Source of the DNA: Rhizophlyctis rosea
Lineage: Eukaryota; Chytridiomycota; Chytridiomycetes; Rhizophlyctidales; Rhizophlyctidaceae
DNA: 64,000 nucleotides
NCBI GenBank assembly: GCA_027596075.1
Contig: JADGJC010000150.1
Coordinates: 31,830 to 95,829, forward strand
Reading direction: 5' to 3'
In this document: positions 1-12,136 of the stretch, in pieces
Layout of the letters: each line of letters begins with the position of its first letter
How positions within the stretch are numbered: position 1 is the stretch's first letter
Notes under the pieces: model-generated
Seen by the model: the letters and a program-made list of their open reading frames with translations, nothing else
Database searches by the model: none
What the model was told of the DNA's origin: nothing
Translations under genes and position numbers: made by a program

Positions 1-36
1 TGAACATGAACGCTAAATGCCTCCAATTCTTGGCAG

Positions 37-1855
37 ACACGACCCACAGTCCGATCTGGCCATAAGTCTATTGCAGGATTATCTTGGGACCGACGCCGAA
101 CATTTTGTTCATGAGCTGGTTTGTTTTGCTCGATCTCCATTCAGCATGGAGGCTTACGATCGTGAAGTCCAATATGGTGAACCGCGCAGGGTAAGACGCC
201 ATCATTTATTGCAATCATAGTGTCGTAGCTAACCCATCATATAGTCTGACAGACCTACTTACCTTACTATACCACTGGCTGAAAGAGGCGAATGGCATGT
301 CGATGAGTATGGTCGTGCATCGAAGGGCAAGGGAAAGACAAGGGAGGTTGAACCGGTGGACGTTGTTGAACGTGACAATCATCATGCATCGTCTGCTCTC
401 AAGGGGGGCATGCAAAAGGCGTCAAAGCGTAGAAGTAGGTCGCGTTCCTTCTCTTCCTTCTCTCCGGATCGAAAGCGTTCGAGAAAATCCTCGCCCGTGC
501 CGCCATTATCACAATCAGCATCAAATATGAGGTCCGCACGGTCCATCTCACATCATACGTCCTCTGCCAAAGAAAGTGCGCGGGTCCCTGTTTCTCCAGG
601 TGCACGCAGTAGATCACCCAATCGCAAACGTTCCCGTTCGCGTTCCCGCTCGCGACAAGCAAAACGTCACCGATCTGATAAGCATAAGTCCAGCCGTCAT
701 TCAGAAAGTAGAGATCCTCGTCACGGGAAGCGATCAAAACACCACAAAACATCACATCGAAGCACGCACAAGACGCACAAGTCATCAAGGCGGCACGAGT
801 CCCGATCACCCGAAAAACATAACGAACGATTGGACAATGGTCAAGACGAGGAACCTGCACAATCATACCGGACGGACGGGCCAACCACACTCACTCCACC
901 TGCAGCACCAAAGAGCGAAGATGCACCTGTACATACTATCATCAGCAACAGCAACGACGTCTTACATAATGATACCCAAACCGAGCCAACTCCAACGGTT
1001 ACTACACAGGCCCTTCCAAAAACCGAAAGCAATCCACCAATACCACCATCCGGCGATCTCCAAAGCCGGGAAGCGCTGCTACTACAAAAACTGCAGCGCG
1101 AGAAGGAGGAGACGCTACGAAGAAAAGTGGAACAAGAAAAGGAGGAACAGCGGGAACGGCAGAACGAGCTCCTTCGCCAAAAGATAGCTGCAGAAAAGGA
1201 ACGACTCTCAAAGGACGCGGAGCGAGCTGGGGCGTTTTCGGAGGATCATGGAAACACCTCGGAACCCCCTCACAACCGCCGATTCATCGTCCAAAACGAC
1301 ACTACACCCTCCCCATCACCACCCATCACAATCCGTTCCTTATTCACCGACGACCGCGCAGAGCTGCAAACGGCGGGCGGGCGAGACAGGAGGCCAAGCA
1401 TAGAGGAAGAACGTAACGTTCTCAACGCTCTCCTGAAACAAAAGTTACAAACCGAAATGGCGGCCCAAAAGCGGGGACAACCACCTGACACCCTCCATGT
1501 AAGCGGTTCGAGTCTTACGACGGCGCCAACGTCGCCGCACTCCCTTTCACCGTCCGTGTCACTCAATCATGGCAGTAGCAGGCACGCGAGCATCGCTAAG
1601 GCTTGTGAGGGTGGTGATGTGGGGTCGTCGGTGGGGTCGTCGAACGGAGATGGGATAGTTGCTAGGGCGCTGCGGAATATCAGGGAGGAGCGGGGGGCGG
1701 TGGAGATGGGGGAGGTTAAGAGGAGGTTGTTGGAGGAGAGGGTTAGGCGGGAGAGGGAGGTGGCTGCTGCTAGTGTCGCGGATGATGATCATGTGTCTGG
1801 TGGGGCGCCACAGATGACACTTACGCAGAAGTTGACGGGGATTTCGTCGGTTTGA
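37..1855 (+). CDS. TOPORS-like RING/RS-domain protein, 5' truncated by the window edge
   Basis: Only the C-terminal part is present. Exons are 37-190 and 245-1855. The first begins after an acceptor at 35-36 with a branch-like CTAA upstream; the intron 191-244 has GTAAGA and ATAG ends and preserves frame. The first exon encodes FVHELVCFARSPFSMEAYDR, closely resembling the conserved segment downstream of the RING finger in TOPORS-family E3 ubiquitin/SUMO ligases. The rest has an arginine-serine-rich stretch (about 430-830), as the family name (topoisomerase I-binding, arginine/serine-rich) implies. Two charged coiled-coil segments follow, around 1060-1220 and 1390-1480. The RING itself would lie upstream of the window, so ligase activity cannot be confirmed. 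The reading turns from C/A-rich to G-rich sense strand after about 1590. Identification rests on one conserved block plus the RS tail. Confidence 0.68.
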
Positions 1856-4084
1856 TGTGGGTGGATGTGTTGGATGTGGACGCTCCTCCTTCGAAAATGA
1901 TGGAAGAGGGAGGACGGCGAAACAGGAATAAGATAGAATAGCTTCGGTGTTGGGGTTGCATACATATGGGAGATGATGTGTAATGCAGACAAAGGCAGAT
2001 GCCTGTTCATATTTGTGTGTGTTCTTTTTCGCTTGTACTTTACTTTTCGCGCGAATTTATACCCACCTCGGAACCTTGCTCTTCAACAAAATCCAGTTTG
2101 AGTGAACCGGTTTTATACTCCTGGTCCGACTTTATGATTCCGTAGGGGATTTGAACATCTCCCGAAGGACAGGAGCCAGATAGAGTTTCATATTAACAAG
2201 AGCAGTTCCCAAACCGTCTCCCTAATCCCCCTTCTCCATCCCTCTCCCTCCTCCTCCGATCCACTCCATCATCCTTTTCCGAATTCCAATCTCCTACACC
2301 CAACCCCCGAGTAGCAGACCCCCGCCAACAATCCCCCCCAATCCCCGCCCACCCGCCCATCCCACATTCCTTCACATCTCCACAACGCTTCACCGTGACG
2401 CCTATGCAGGAATCCCGTAGGATATCCGCCCACTGGTGAAGCGAAAAGCCCACATGCCTCAGCGCGAACTCAGGACCGCGTCCTTGAAATCTTGAGTTAA
2501 AAAACGGCTTGACCTACAAAAAGGGAGCGATAACAAGATAATGCAAAACGCAAAAAGCGAAGGAACAAAGGCAAACTAGTGTTCTCCCGGATCCGGCTCA
2601 CTCCCAAATTGGGAAGGTTTCCTGGCTCGTCCACCCAGCGAAAACCCAACCATCCCAGTTGAGACTTTCCTGAATCGGATCTTCCGTTGTCACCAGTCGT
2701 AAAAACCGGGTCACGCACCGAATACACGAGATACCTATAGATGCCTTTGAACCCTTCAGACTTGCCTTGGAAATACCAGTCCCCTCTTCGACCCAATTCC
2801 CTCTGCTCCCCACGACCCCGTTTGCCCGATTTTACATCTATTCTACCAGTCTTGGTCTTGGATCGGTGGTTTGCGTGGAGAGGCTGGTGCGAGAATGTGT
2901 CGCATCCCCAACCGACGCGACGAATCCGATCCCCACAGAAGTACGACAGTTCTCGGTGGCGACGGAAAAGAAGGGCAAGGAGGGAAAATGCAAATTGAAG
3001 GAGCAATTCAAAAGAAAGGAGCGAGCGGACATACAAGTATGGATAGGGATGGAAGAGAGAAGGTGCGAGCGAAGGTTAAGGGGTAGAGAAAGAGACGTTA
3101 GTATTCTATGCAGTGAACGACGCCATGTACACGCAAAACAATCAACTCCGAGAGCAGCAATCCAACATCCGGTATCTTCGATCGTAAGAACGACACATCA
3201 TTTGCTCATCTCGCGCTCCGGTCACAAAAAGGGCCGAGTTCCTAACAGTTCACAAGTAAACTGTCGTTTTCACGTTTGTTGGACATTGCCGCAGGGACAG
3301 TGCGGTAAGGGGTTACCCAACGTATTGCCAGGCTTGAGGGGATCTTGGCGTTCAATAGAAGATAGGACAGTCCATTTGTCTTCATGCTCTCCCTCCCAAC
3401 CCCCTCTGCCCCCCAATATCCTGTAATCAGAAGGCAAGCAGAGCAACGAAGGTACTTACGAACCTTACAACAAAAAATGAGCAGAGACGAAAATTGTGAT
3501 AATGATGTCTTATCGAGAGAGAATGCGCAGCTTGAGGAAGCCTCAGGCGGTATCGTTCTTGCCAGGGTGGGTAGTTCTGTAAGAAAATGGAGAGAAGAAA
3601 AGCGAAGACTGCTTGCTCTTGCGACTTTAGGTCAATCCCTCGTCAATCCTTACATAATGCTCACATGATGCGAATACGTCATTGCCAAGCCACATATCTA
3701 GCGTACGTAAGCCAGTTGCACTGCCACATCACTCTGTCCTGTCAATCATGTTGTCGATCACATGTGAGTGATGTCATGCAAGGGTCAATCGTAACATCCT
3801 CCGAAGTGCCGCGGCCCCGGCCAAAAGATGCTTTCACACGTTGGCTTACCACCAATTTGGGTTTGTTGTCGGGGCCATGCAAGTTTTGGGCCTTGGCATT
3901 GCATCGCATCCTGCATGCATGATGATGTAGTGATGAAGGACCGGAAGGGCGGGAAGGGGGCATGGTCGGTTTTACTGCGCGTGACTCATGTATATGGCTG
4001 AGGCCACGCCTTTGCATTCAAGGATGGTTAGATGGTTGGTGGTCAATGATGATGATCACAGTCAAGTGAGGGCGACAAAGCGTG
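1856..4084. other. 2.2-kb intergenic region without a supportable gene
   Basis: Open frames of up to 219 codons occur on both strands around 2500-3430, but none shows a family signature, plausible splice chain or coherent start. The stretch 2215-2350 is a pyrimidine-rich low-complexity run. A tRNA-like sequence lies at 2135-2214 (separate entry). The part nearest 4080 is the promoter side of the next gene. Confidence 0.5.
2135..2214 (-). repeat. tRNA-like sequence, related to the element at 54597
   Basis: Read on the minus strand it contains GTTCAAATCCCC, a good match to a Pol III B-box/T-arm, about 50 bases after GCTCTTGTT. It shares the framework GCTCTTGTT..CTGGCT..GTTC-AATCCCC..GGA-TCATAA with 54597-54717. 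The T stem has two mismatches and no matching 5' acceptor strand is visible, so this is not a functional tRNA by inspection. It may be a decayed tRNA or a tRNA-derived short interspersed element. Confidence 0.4.
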
Positions 4085-4092
4085 TATAAATA
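4085..4092 (+). promoter_or_regulatory. TATA box of the 4233 gene
   Basis: TATAAATA lies about 140 bases before the start codon, followed by a pyrimidine-rich leader (4097-4130) and an A/C-rich 5' UTR. It is the clearest TATA box in the window. It suggests, by inference, strong or condition-dependent transcription of the repeat-protein gene downstream. Confidence 0.6.
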
Positions 4093-4232
4093 TAACCCCA
4101 CCGCAGTCCATCCCCCTCCCTCCGAAAACAATTACCAACTCACAGAACTCAAATTCTTATCCAACAAACGCACCCAATAGCATACCTACCTTCAATATCC
4201 ACAAGTTTTATCTCCCAAATATATTATCAAAA

Positions 4233-5467
4233 ATGTCCGTCAACGCCGGTGACCATATTATCGAGAAGGCTGACGCTCAGGTATGTTACCGAAGAATGAC
4301 ATGTGTTAAGCGGGCAATGGCACTCACATTTTCAATATTCATCATATTTAGATCACTGCCGACCGCGAGTACTCTGCCAACTTCCTTGCAAACCCTGCTG
4401 CCACCCCTATCGACCCTGGTGTCAAGGCGGGTGACCACATCATCGAGAAGTCAGACGCTCCTTCCTCCCTCTCTCCCACTGTCGAACCCACTCCTCTCCC
4501 CCCAGCAAGTGTGCAAACCACCATCAATGCCGGCGACCACATCATTGAAAAGTCTGACGAACCCCTCTCCATCTCCCCGACGGTCCCGCCCACCTCCTAT
4601 CCCGCAGACCCTCAACCCAAAGGCGAAGTTGAGAGGAACGCACATGCTGGCCGTGAAACGCAGCATTTTGACAACAAAGCACAGCTTTACACTGAGCAGG
4701 CCCGTTCAACGGTCGCAGGAGTTGCGGCACAAGCACAGGCGGCGACTGCACCTTACATTGAGCAAGCTCGCTCTACTGCCGCACCATACGTTGAGCAAGC
4801 AAAGGCCGCTACCGCCCCAATCATTGAGTCTGCCCGTTCCACTGCCGCACCCTACGTAGAGCAAGCAAAGGCTGCTGCCGCACCTTACATCGAACAAGCC
4901 CGCTCCACCACTGCCCCCATCGTCGAGCAAGCTCGTTCCACTGCCGTCGGTGTCCAGCAATCCGCCGCCGCCACTGCCACCAGCGCACAACAGCAAGCGG
5001 CCACTCTCGCCTCGCAAGCTCAAACCGCTGCCGCTCAAACCCAACAACAAATCGCCCATGCTGCCACCCAAGCAAGGGAAGCTGCCGGCCCCTACCTCGA
5101 GAAAGCTGCTCCGTACGTCGAGGCTGCCAAAACCACTGCCGCACAAGCCGCCCATGTCGTCGCCGAGCAAGTCAACAAAGTCGCCGCCATCCCTGCCGTC
5201 CACAACAGCCTCGAATCCGCCCGTGGTCTCACCAACCAAGCTTACGACACCGTTTCCCACCACCCCATCGTTACTAAGACCATTGAGACCGTTGAACCAT
5301 ACGTGAAGTCTGCTGCTCACGTTGTTGAGCCCTATGTGAAGGCTGCGCAGGAGGCTTTGGGCGGACATGGTGCAACTGGGGTGTCATCACATGCAGCAGA
5401 GGGTCAGGTTGCGACCGCGGTCGAAACGAAGGAGCCAGCAACGGTCCCTACGACAACTTATGTTTAA
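4233..5467 (+). CDS. Alanine-rich amphipathic-repeat protein with three AGDHIIEK motifs
   Basis: Exons 4233-4280 and 4352-5467 encode 387 aa; the intron has GTATGT and TTTAG ends and splices in phase 0. The N-terminal third carries three near-identical motifs AGDHIIEK(A/S)D, two of them followed by SLSPTV or SISPTV. After this come about twenty 11-residue-like repeats of the type APYVEQAKAA / APYIEQARST. These should form long amphipathic helices, as in perilipin, apolipoprotein or LEA-type proteins that coat lipid droplets or membranes. There is no signal peptide and no transmembrane helix. I do not recognise a named family, and the lipid-surface role is inference from repeat character only. 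Cleanly spaced TATA box and strong C-ending codon bias suggest high expression. Confidence 0.8.
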
Positions 5468-6104
5468 GTTAGTTGATTGTGGGGAATGTTATGGACGGGC
5501 TGGAGTATAGTAGAAGTGTCATCATTACAGATCTCTGCCAACATTGGTTGGACCTGATCTGCCTGTAAATAGATTTCAGATTGTTTTCACTTCATTGCGA
5601 ATAAAGTTTGTTCATATGTACACCCGGTCGTCATGTGTTTTGTTGGAGTAATATCGGTAGTCTTTATCGGTTGGAGTTTATCGGCAGTCATGCTTTCTGC
5701 AGACTGATTGAAGTAATGCTTGATGCAACACAGCATCCATTATAAGGCTTTGGGGTTCAACTTTTTCATGTCGGCCGATCGCCCCGCCGTTCGGTGATCA
5801 CCTTATCAGCTTTCCATTCGTTTCAGTGTACCTCATGTGTATGATATCTACCTATAACCACTCTTTGTCCCTGCTCTCCTGCCCAGTGAATAATGAGGTT
5901 GACTATGGACCCTGATTGTGGCGCTCATGCGTCATCGTGACCCACCATTTCGGAGCTGGCATTCAAGTTGCTTCGCACTTTCACTTGCCCTTCCAATTCC
6001 AACCCTTTCCTGCAAGGCACACCAACAGTTCATTTCCCGATAAAATATCCGAATTCACCCTTTATTACTTAGTGAAAGTGCAACTTTATCACAGTTCACC
6101 CAGT
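5468..6104. other. Intergenic, 0.64 kb
   Basis: 3' flank of the repeat-protein gene and promoter of PRP17. An AATAAA signal occurs at about 5600. No further gene is seen. Confidence 0.6.
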
Positions 6105-8202
6105 ATGGACATCCTGGCCAACTACAACTCGGAGGGAGAGGGTGCGTCGGAGTCGGACAGGGAGGAACTACCGGTCGCAAAGAGGTCAAAAGTGAACGTG
6201 GCACCAGAAGTATCAACAGAGGTAAATAATCAGCCTGGTCAGAGGAAGGAAGTGCGGGGCTAGAGCAATATCGTCATTCACTTCACGTGGGAAAGGGATT
6301 TATGATTTTGATGTGTCTCTCTTCAGGACTTTGCGACGGTTCGATACCTGCCGAGCGTAACGACAAAGGAGATCACCCACAACATACCATATGAAGAATT
6401 GTCTCGCCCGGTTGCAGGTCCTGCAAATCCCTTCAGCGATCCTACGAAAGCGAACAGAAATATTCTGACCGGTGGGTATCTTGTCCTCGTATTTATCGGT
6501 AAAGGCTCCTGATGTCAATGCCAACTTGACAATGATCCAGGCTTCGTTGAAGAACACTCCATGTCAGACTTCGCCTTCAAAACAATGTCAAGAACGTACA
6601 ATACCTTCGGCTACACCGTACATCCAGACAGCAACGGAGACATGTTCGTAGGAGACCAATCAAAAGTCCTAGCAAACGCGGGGAAAACACTAGCAGAAAA
6701 GGTCAAACGACCACAAACCAAAAAGCGCAAGACAGCGGGGGACGCGGCGGATTTGGACAACTTTGCGGGACCATGGGCGGGCTACGAAGGCGAGAATGTT
6801 GGAGACACACTGGTGGGACCAACGGAGGAGGAGGTTGCGGAAGCGGAGGCATTGTCGACGAAGGAAAAGGAACCGAAGAAGGGAGAGGCGATGGAGCCTG
6901 GGATGGAAAGAACGACGTTCCACGGGAAGAGCGAGTTGGATTACGCCGGGCGGACATATATGCATGTGCCGAACGATTTGGACGTGGATTTGCATGCAGA
7001 ACCGGGATCGCAGGAGTGCTTCTTGCCGAAGCAGCTTATCCATACGTGGACGGGACATACCAAGGCGGTCAACGCCATTCGGTTCTTCCCCAACAGTGCG
7101 CATCTACTGCTTAGTTGCAGTATGGATTCAAAGGTCAAGGTTTGTGTCAAGCATATCTGTGTGCCATCTGGCACATCCAGCGCATGCATCAATACTCACC
7201 ACCGCTCACCACCGACACAGATCTGGGACGTATACCACGAACGCCGCTGCCTCCGAACCTACATGGGCCACACAAAGGGCGTCCGCGACATAACCTTCTC
7301 CAACGACGGCCGGCGCTTCCTCACCGCCTCCTACGACAAATACATAAAACTCTGGGACACGGAAACCGGCCAATGCATCTCCCGCTTCACCACAAAACGC
7401 ATCCCCTACTGCGTCCGCTTCAATCCGGACGCCGACAAACAACACATCTTCTTAACGGGTTGCGCGGACAAGAAGATTTATCAATTTGACAGCAACACGG
7501 GGGAGATTACGCAGGAGTACGATCAGCATTTGGGACCCGTGAATACGATTACGTTTGTGGATGATAACCGGCGGTTTGTGACGACGAGTGATGATAAGAC
7601 GCTCAGGGCGTGGGAGTTTGATATTCCGGTGGTGATTAAGTATGTTGCGGAGCCTAGTATGCATAGTATGCCGGCCGTGACGTTGAGTCCCAACCGTGAG
7701 TATTCTTGCTCCTTCCCACATTGAGATCATTTGATGTTCTTCGAAGACCAATACACTTACACACACACCACAGGCAAATGGCTGGCCTGCCAATCCCTCG
7801 ACAACCAAATCGTCATCTACAGCGCACGCGACCGGTTCCGTCTCAACCGGAAAAAACTCTTCAAGGGCCACCTGGTAGCGGGGTACGCCTGCCAGCCGAA
7901 CTTTTCTCCCGACGGGCGGTTCGTGATGAGTGGTGATAGTGAGGGACGGATGTGGTTCTGGGACTGGAAGACGTGCAAGGTTTACAAGAAGTTTAAGGCG
8001 CATGATGGGGTTGTTGTTGGGTGTGAGTGGAATCCGCATGAGACGAGTAAGGTTGCGACGTGTAGTTGGGATGGGACAATTAAGTGAGTGGTGGTCTTTT
8101 GTGAGGGTGCGGGGGGTGTTGCTGGTTTGGGGTTTTTCTGTGATCTCTGGGAGTCCATTTCTTTTATTGATTTGTCGTTCTTCTTTTAGGTATTGGGATT
8201 AA
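6105..8202 (+). CDS. CDC40: Pre-mRNA-processing factor 17 (WD40 protein)
   Basis: Second-step splicing factor PRP17/CDC40, a spliceosomal WD40 protein acting in the nucleus. Six exons (6105-6221, 6327-6471, 6541-7139, 7221-7695, 7774-8083, 8190-8202) give 552 aa, close to the usual 570-580 aa of animal orthologues. The final exon adds only four complete codons, ending KYWD. The N-terminal family signature [17 protein letters not shown] is present. WD repeats start at [16 protein letters not shown] and run to the C terminus, with [16 protein letters not shown] and [13 protein letters not shown] typical of this family. All introns have GT-AG ends and consistent phase. The start was chosen at [13 protein letters not shown] because it opens the acidic leader that the family shares; an in-frame upstream extension looks non-coding. 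Confidence 0.96.
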
Positions 8203-8694
8203 AGGCAGAAAGCCCCGCGGCTGTCGTCTAGGCCCTCAGGATACATCACACACTTGCAAAATCCCAAAACGATTGTACAATCTGCAAAAGATGTTGATAA
8301 TAAAGCCACACTGTACATATCACTCCTGAGCTAGCATTTTGAGTACAGAATTTTTATATTGAAGAGAAAGCAAAGCCCCACGATCCCATATTCGACATTG
8401 ATACCAAATGCTTTCATTGATACCAAACCCTACGCTCTGCAAGTATCAAGCAAAGAAAAAACAGAAAGAAAAAGGCACGTAAACCTAAGCAAACACCTAT
8501 ATAATCCCCAGACAAAAAATCTCGCCGACTACCTTCCACCCCCTGCCAGACTCCGAGATGAAAAATACAAATTCCTGACTACAAGCCGAAAACCCAACCC
8601 AACTAAGAAACGAAAAACTACCAGAGTAACATATACACCTACTGCTACACGAAGCTACCGAAGCAACAGCGTGTTCCCCTCCACCAAAACCCCC
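8203..8694. other. Convergent 3' intergenic spacer
   Basis: A/C-rich stretch between the stop codons of PRP17 and Argonaute. It contains AATAAA-like signals for PRP17 (about 8298) but no convincing gene. Confidence 0.6.
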
Positions 8695-11600
8695 TCACAT
8701 ATAATACATCTTCGTCGAATTCACAAACATCGACGCGAGCGGTTGAAGCCTCACTTCCAACTCCGCAGCCTTACTCGAACTCAAACTCGACTCGTCCGAG
8801 CTCCAATCCCCGTCTAGGAACATCCTGCCGTCTATTATATGAAACAAGAATTTGGAGTTATAGATTCCATCCTTATCAAACACCAACCACCCGCGCACAA
8901 AAACTTACAATAAGCAGCAACATGAGCCCTATAAGCCGGTGCGACCATACTGATACTCCTCGTCGCGCGTTCCGCCAAGAAGCAGAGGTTGAAACAAAGT
9001 TGTTGGAGATCGTCAGAAGGCATTTTGATGTCGTCGTACAAAACGTGGTAGAGCGTCGGTCGAGACGTGCCCTGAATCCCCGCATGGGACTGAAGGATAA
9101 AGTTATATTCCGTCGGATGAACTACCGTAGTGTCGATCTATGTGGTGATGGGAAAATAAGGTAGAGTTAGGTCGTAGATCGAAAAAAAAAATTCGAGAAA
9201 GAGGAGGAAACAGCCCCCAACACACTCGGGCACCAAATGCGGACCCCCCAAACCCAAACCAAAAAATTTAACCCACCGTAGTCCCCGGCAAACAATTCCC
9301 ACTCCTATCCACATTCCCATCCACCGGAAACAATCTCAAATGATGTCTCTTCTGAACAACCAAAAACGCCAACTTCGCTTTACACCCAACACTCTTCATC
9401 CCCTCCAAAACACCCTTAACCTCTTCCTCCCGCACAGCCTTAAACTGCCCACTGCTAACTCCATCCCTGAAGAAAATGATCTGGTCAGGGAAGTTGTTGG
9501 AGTTATTTTGGGCAAAGGTTTTCAACGCTTCGATGACGATATTCTTGATGTCTGATATGATTTCGACGCGGGAGGGTTGGGCACGGAGGTAGGTGGCGTA
9601 TTTCGTTGCGTTACGATCGATGGAAGACACGACGGCTGCTACAGAAGGTGCGGATGAGCCGGCGTGGGAGTGCGTCACGTCGGCACCGAAGAGGAGGGTT
9701 CGAACATCCTTGACCATCGGCAACCGATCAACATGGTTCGTCGCTCCCCCTAACTTGATGTTGATTTTCAACGCTACGTTCCCCGCATACTGATCTTTCA
9801 CGCCGTATTTAAGGTGCTTGAATTGCATGCATTGCGTGAGGACGGCTCTATGAACGAGCGTGAAGACCTTGACTTGTTCATAAAGCCCCTTCTGCCCATC
9901 CAAAACCGTGATGATGACCTGCGGCGGCCGCTGCGTCTTCTTATACGCCTCACTCCCCGCCTGCTGAATAGCCCATTCCATCCGTCCCGGAACCGCCGGG
10001 TTAGCAATAACATACGGCGCACCCCCCGTCTGGATATCCATTCCAACAGCCTTCCACTTCTCCACCAGCTCATCCCGAATCTGCCGCGCCTGCTCGTCCT
10101 CCAACCGCGTAAAGAACACAAAGGCGTACGAAACGAGTGGGACGGGATCGATGATTTTACCGCGGTTCATGTTCCAGACGCCGTCTTGGCCGGAGATGTA
10201 GGATGTGCCTGAACCGGGACGGGATGGACCGGTGTTGTATCCGCCCCGTCCACCACCCCTCCCACCCCTCCCACCCCTCCCTCCACCAAACCCACCCTTC
10301 TCGCCCAGCAGTACATTCGGCGCCGGCAGCACCCGCGCATCGACCGTCATCATCTCCGGCGTAACATCAAGTCCGAAAGCCTTCATGTAATCGTTGTTCA
10401 CGTACTCCAACACACCAGGTTTCTGTAACGCGTCGTTGATGACGCCCTTCCGCTTCGCGGGCTGCATGACGGTGGCTTTGATCATGTCGGAGCGTTGTTC
10501 GGTTGAGAGGCGTTTTGTGAAGCGTTGGGCGGGTTGCATTTTCAGGACTTCGAGGGGGAAGACGGTTTTGCCGTTTGGCTGGGGTGGGGTGAAACAGAGG
10601 TTAGTCAGGAGATGCATGGATGGTGAATGAATTCTCGCGGATGGCCACATAGCAGACACAAACCGAACCCAACCCACATCCCAATATCCCCAACTGTGCA
10701 ACCACCAACCGTCCAACCACCACCCGCCCCACCAACCTGTCGACTGCCAATCTATCAACCTACCAACCTACCAACCAGCCAACCAACCCCCCCACACCCC
10801 ATTTCCCCCCACCCGCAGCAAACACTCAACCCGCACCAAACACACAAAAAATACTCACAGCAGCAACAACCGGCAAAAACGGAAACTTCAACTTATACCC
10901 ATATGTAACCTCAAAATACTTCGCAACCGTCCACTCATCCCCCACCTGATCCCGAAACTTAAACTCCTCCGCATTCTTCTCCAAAATCTTCTTAATCCTA
11001 AACCTCCTCTTCCCAACCTCCCCCCGATGCGTCGTAACAACCTTCGCGTCCTTCAATTCATGTTCCAACCGTCTTAAAAACTGGGGTACACGCGTGATAG
11101 CTGCGGGGTCTTGGACGTTGAGGATTTCCATGGCTAGATCGAGGAGGTTGCTTTCGCCACGACGGAAGACGGTGGCGGCGATGTCGACATTGACGCCTAA
11201 GTGGCCGGCTTGCATGACGCGTACGGACTGGTGGTACCCGCGCCAGATTTCGGCGGCACCGGAGATTTTGACGCGGTCAATGGAGGAGTAGAAGTTTGGT
11301 CCGACGGGGATGAAGGAGAGGCCGGGGACGTGGCGGAGGACGGTGGAGAGGGCTGCGACGGCGTGCATGGCATGCTCGGTTTCAGGGCCTTTGCCGGCCA
11401 TGAAGAGGAGGAGTTCGTGGAAGTCGATTGTGGCGGTCTTTTTGATGCGGATTTTGAAGGTTTCCATTCGGGGTGGGGGTGCGGGGGTGGTGGTGGCAGG
11501 TGGTTGTGCAGTGGGTTGAGGTGCGCCGCGACCGGCAGAGTAGCCTCGGTCACGACCTCCCCTACCGCCATCAAAACCGCCTCTCCCTCCCCTCCCGCCG

Positions 11601-12136
11601 TCAAACCCTCCCCTCCCTCCGCCCCTCCCGCCCCTCCCGCCATCGTACCCTCCCCTCCCGCCCCTCCCGCCATCGTACCCTCCCCTACCGCCCCTGCCAC
11701 CATCAAACCCTCCCCTCCCACCTCTTCCTCCACGACCGCCTCTCCCGCCACCCCTACCTCCAGATGAACCATATGTGTCAAAATCAACCTCTTCGGCCTC
11801 GGTGATGTCGACAATGACTTCGTCCCTGGGCAAATCGACAGAGACTTCGCGGTCTTCCAAATTAAACGTGGTAAAAGCATTCCTCCGGCCATCATAAACA
11901 ATGAAAGCCTTGGTGTGCTCGCCTCGCAAGAGTGGTTCCGTCGCGGCCCAGACATGACGTGCTCGCGGACCGCCTGGGTCGGGTTCCATGACTACATCAT
12001 ACTGGTATGCGCGTTGTTCCGCGAATTTACGAATGGGGAATATATTGATTTGGACTTGAATTGGTCGTCCTACTGTGCCAGTAGCGGGACGAAGGGGCAG
12101 GTCTGTCACTTTGACACGGGGTTGCGCGGTGGCCAT
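8695..12136 (-). CDS. Argonaute, slicer-type, with two RGG tracts
   Basis: Eukaryotic Argonaute, the small-RNA-binding nuclease of RNA silencing. Exons in transcription order are 12136-10859, 10578-9277, 9137-8909 and 8831-8695, giving 981 aa with all junctions in frame. Domain order: N-terminal domain with an RGG/GGYDGGRGG tract inserted around residues 125-205, ArgoL1 linker, PAZ (about 345-424), L2, MID and PIWI. The PIWI tetrad is complete: D in GADVTHSHAG (about 728), E in SRVEIISD (about 764), D in FFRDGVSSGQF (about 798) and H878 in SHAGIQGTSRP. Slicing activity is therefore expected. A second RGG tract interrupts the L2-MID region (coding bases about 10220-10290), which is unusual. 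RGG arginines are commonly methylated and read by Tudor proteins in other systems; that is inference here. The C terminus ends KMYYM, near the conserved aromatic-rich Argonaute tail. Confidence 0.96.

Noticed and set aside
2497..3426. Overlapping ORFs of 179 (-) and 219 (+) codons
   Set aside because: Neither has recognisable motifs, consistent splice partners or coherent codon bias; they overlap each other on opposite strands.
11197..11955. Long open frames on both strands opposite and out of frame with the Argonaute N terminus
   Set aside because: They arise from the low-complexity RGG-coding repeat; only the frame with N-terminal, PAZ and PIWI continuity is real.
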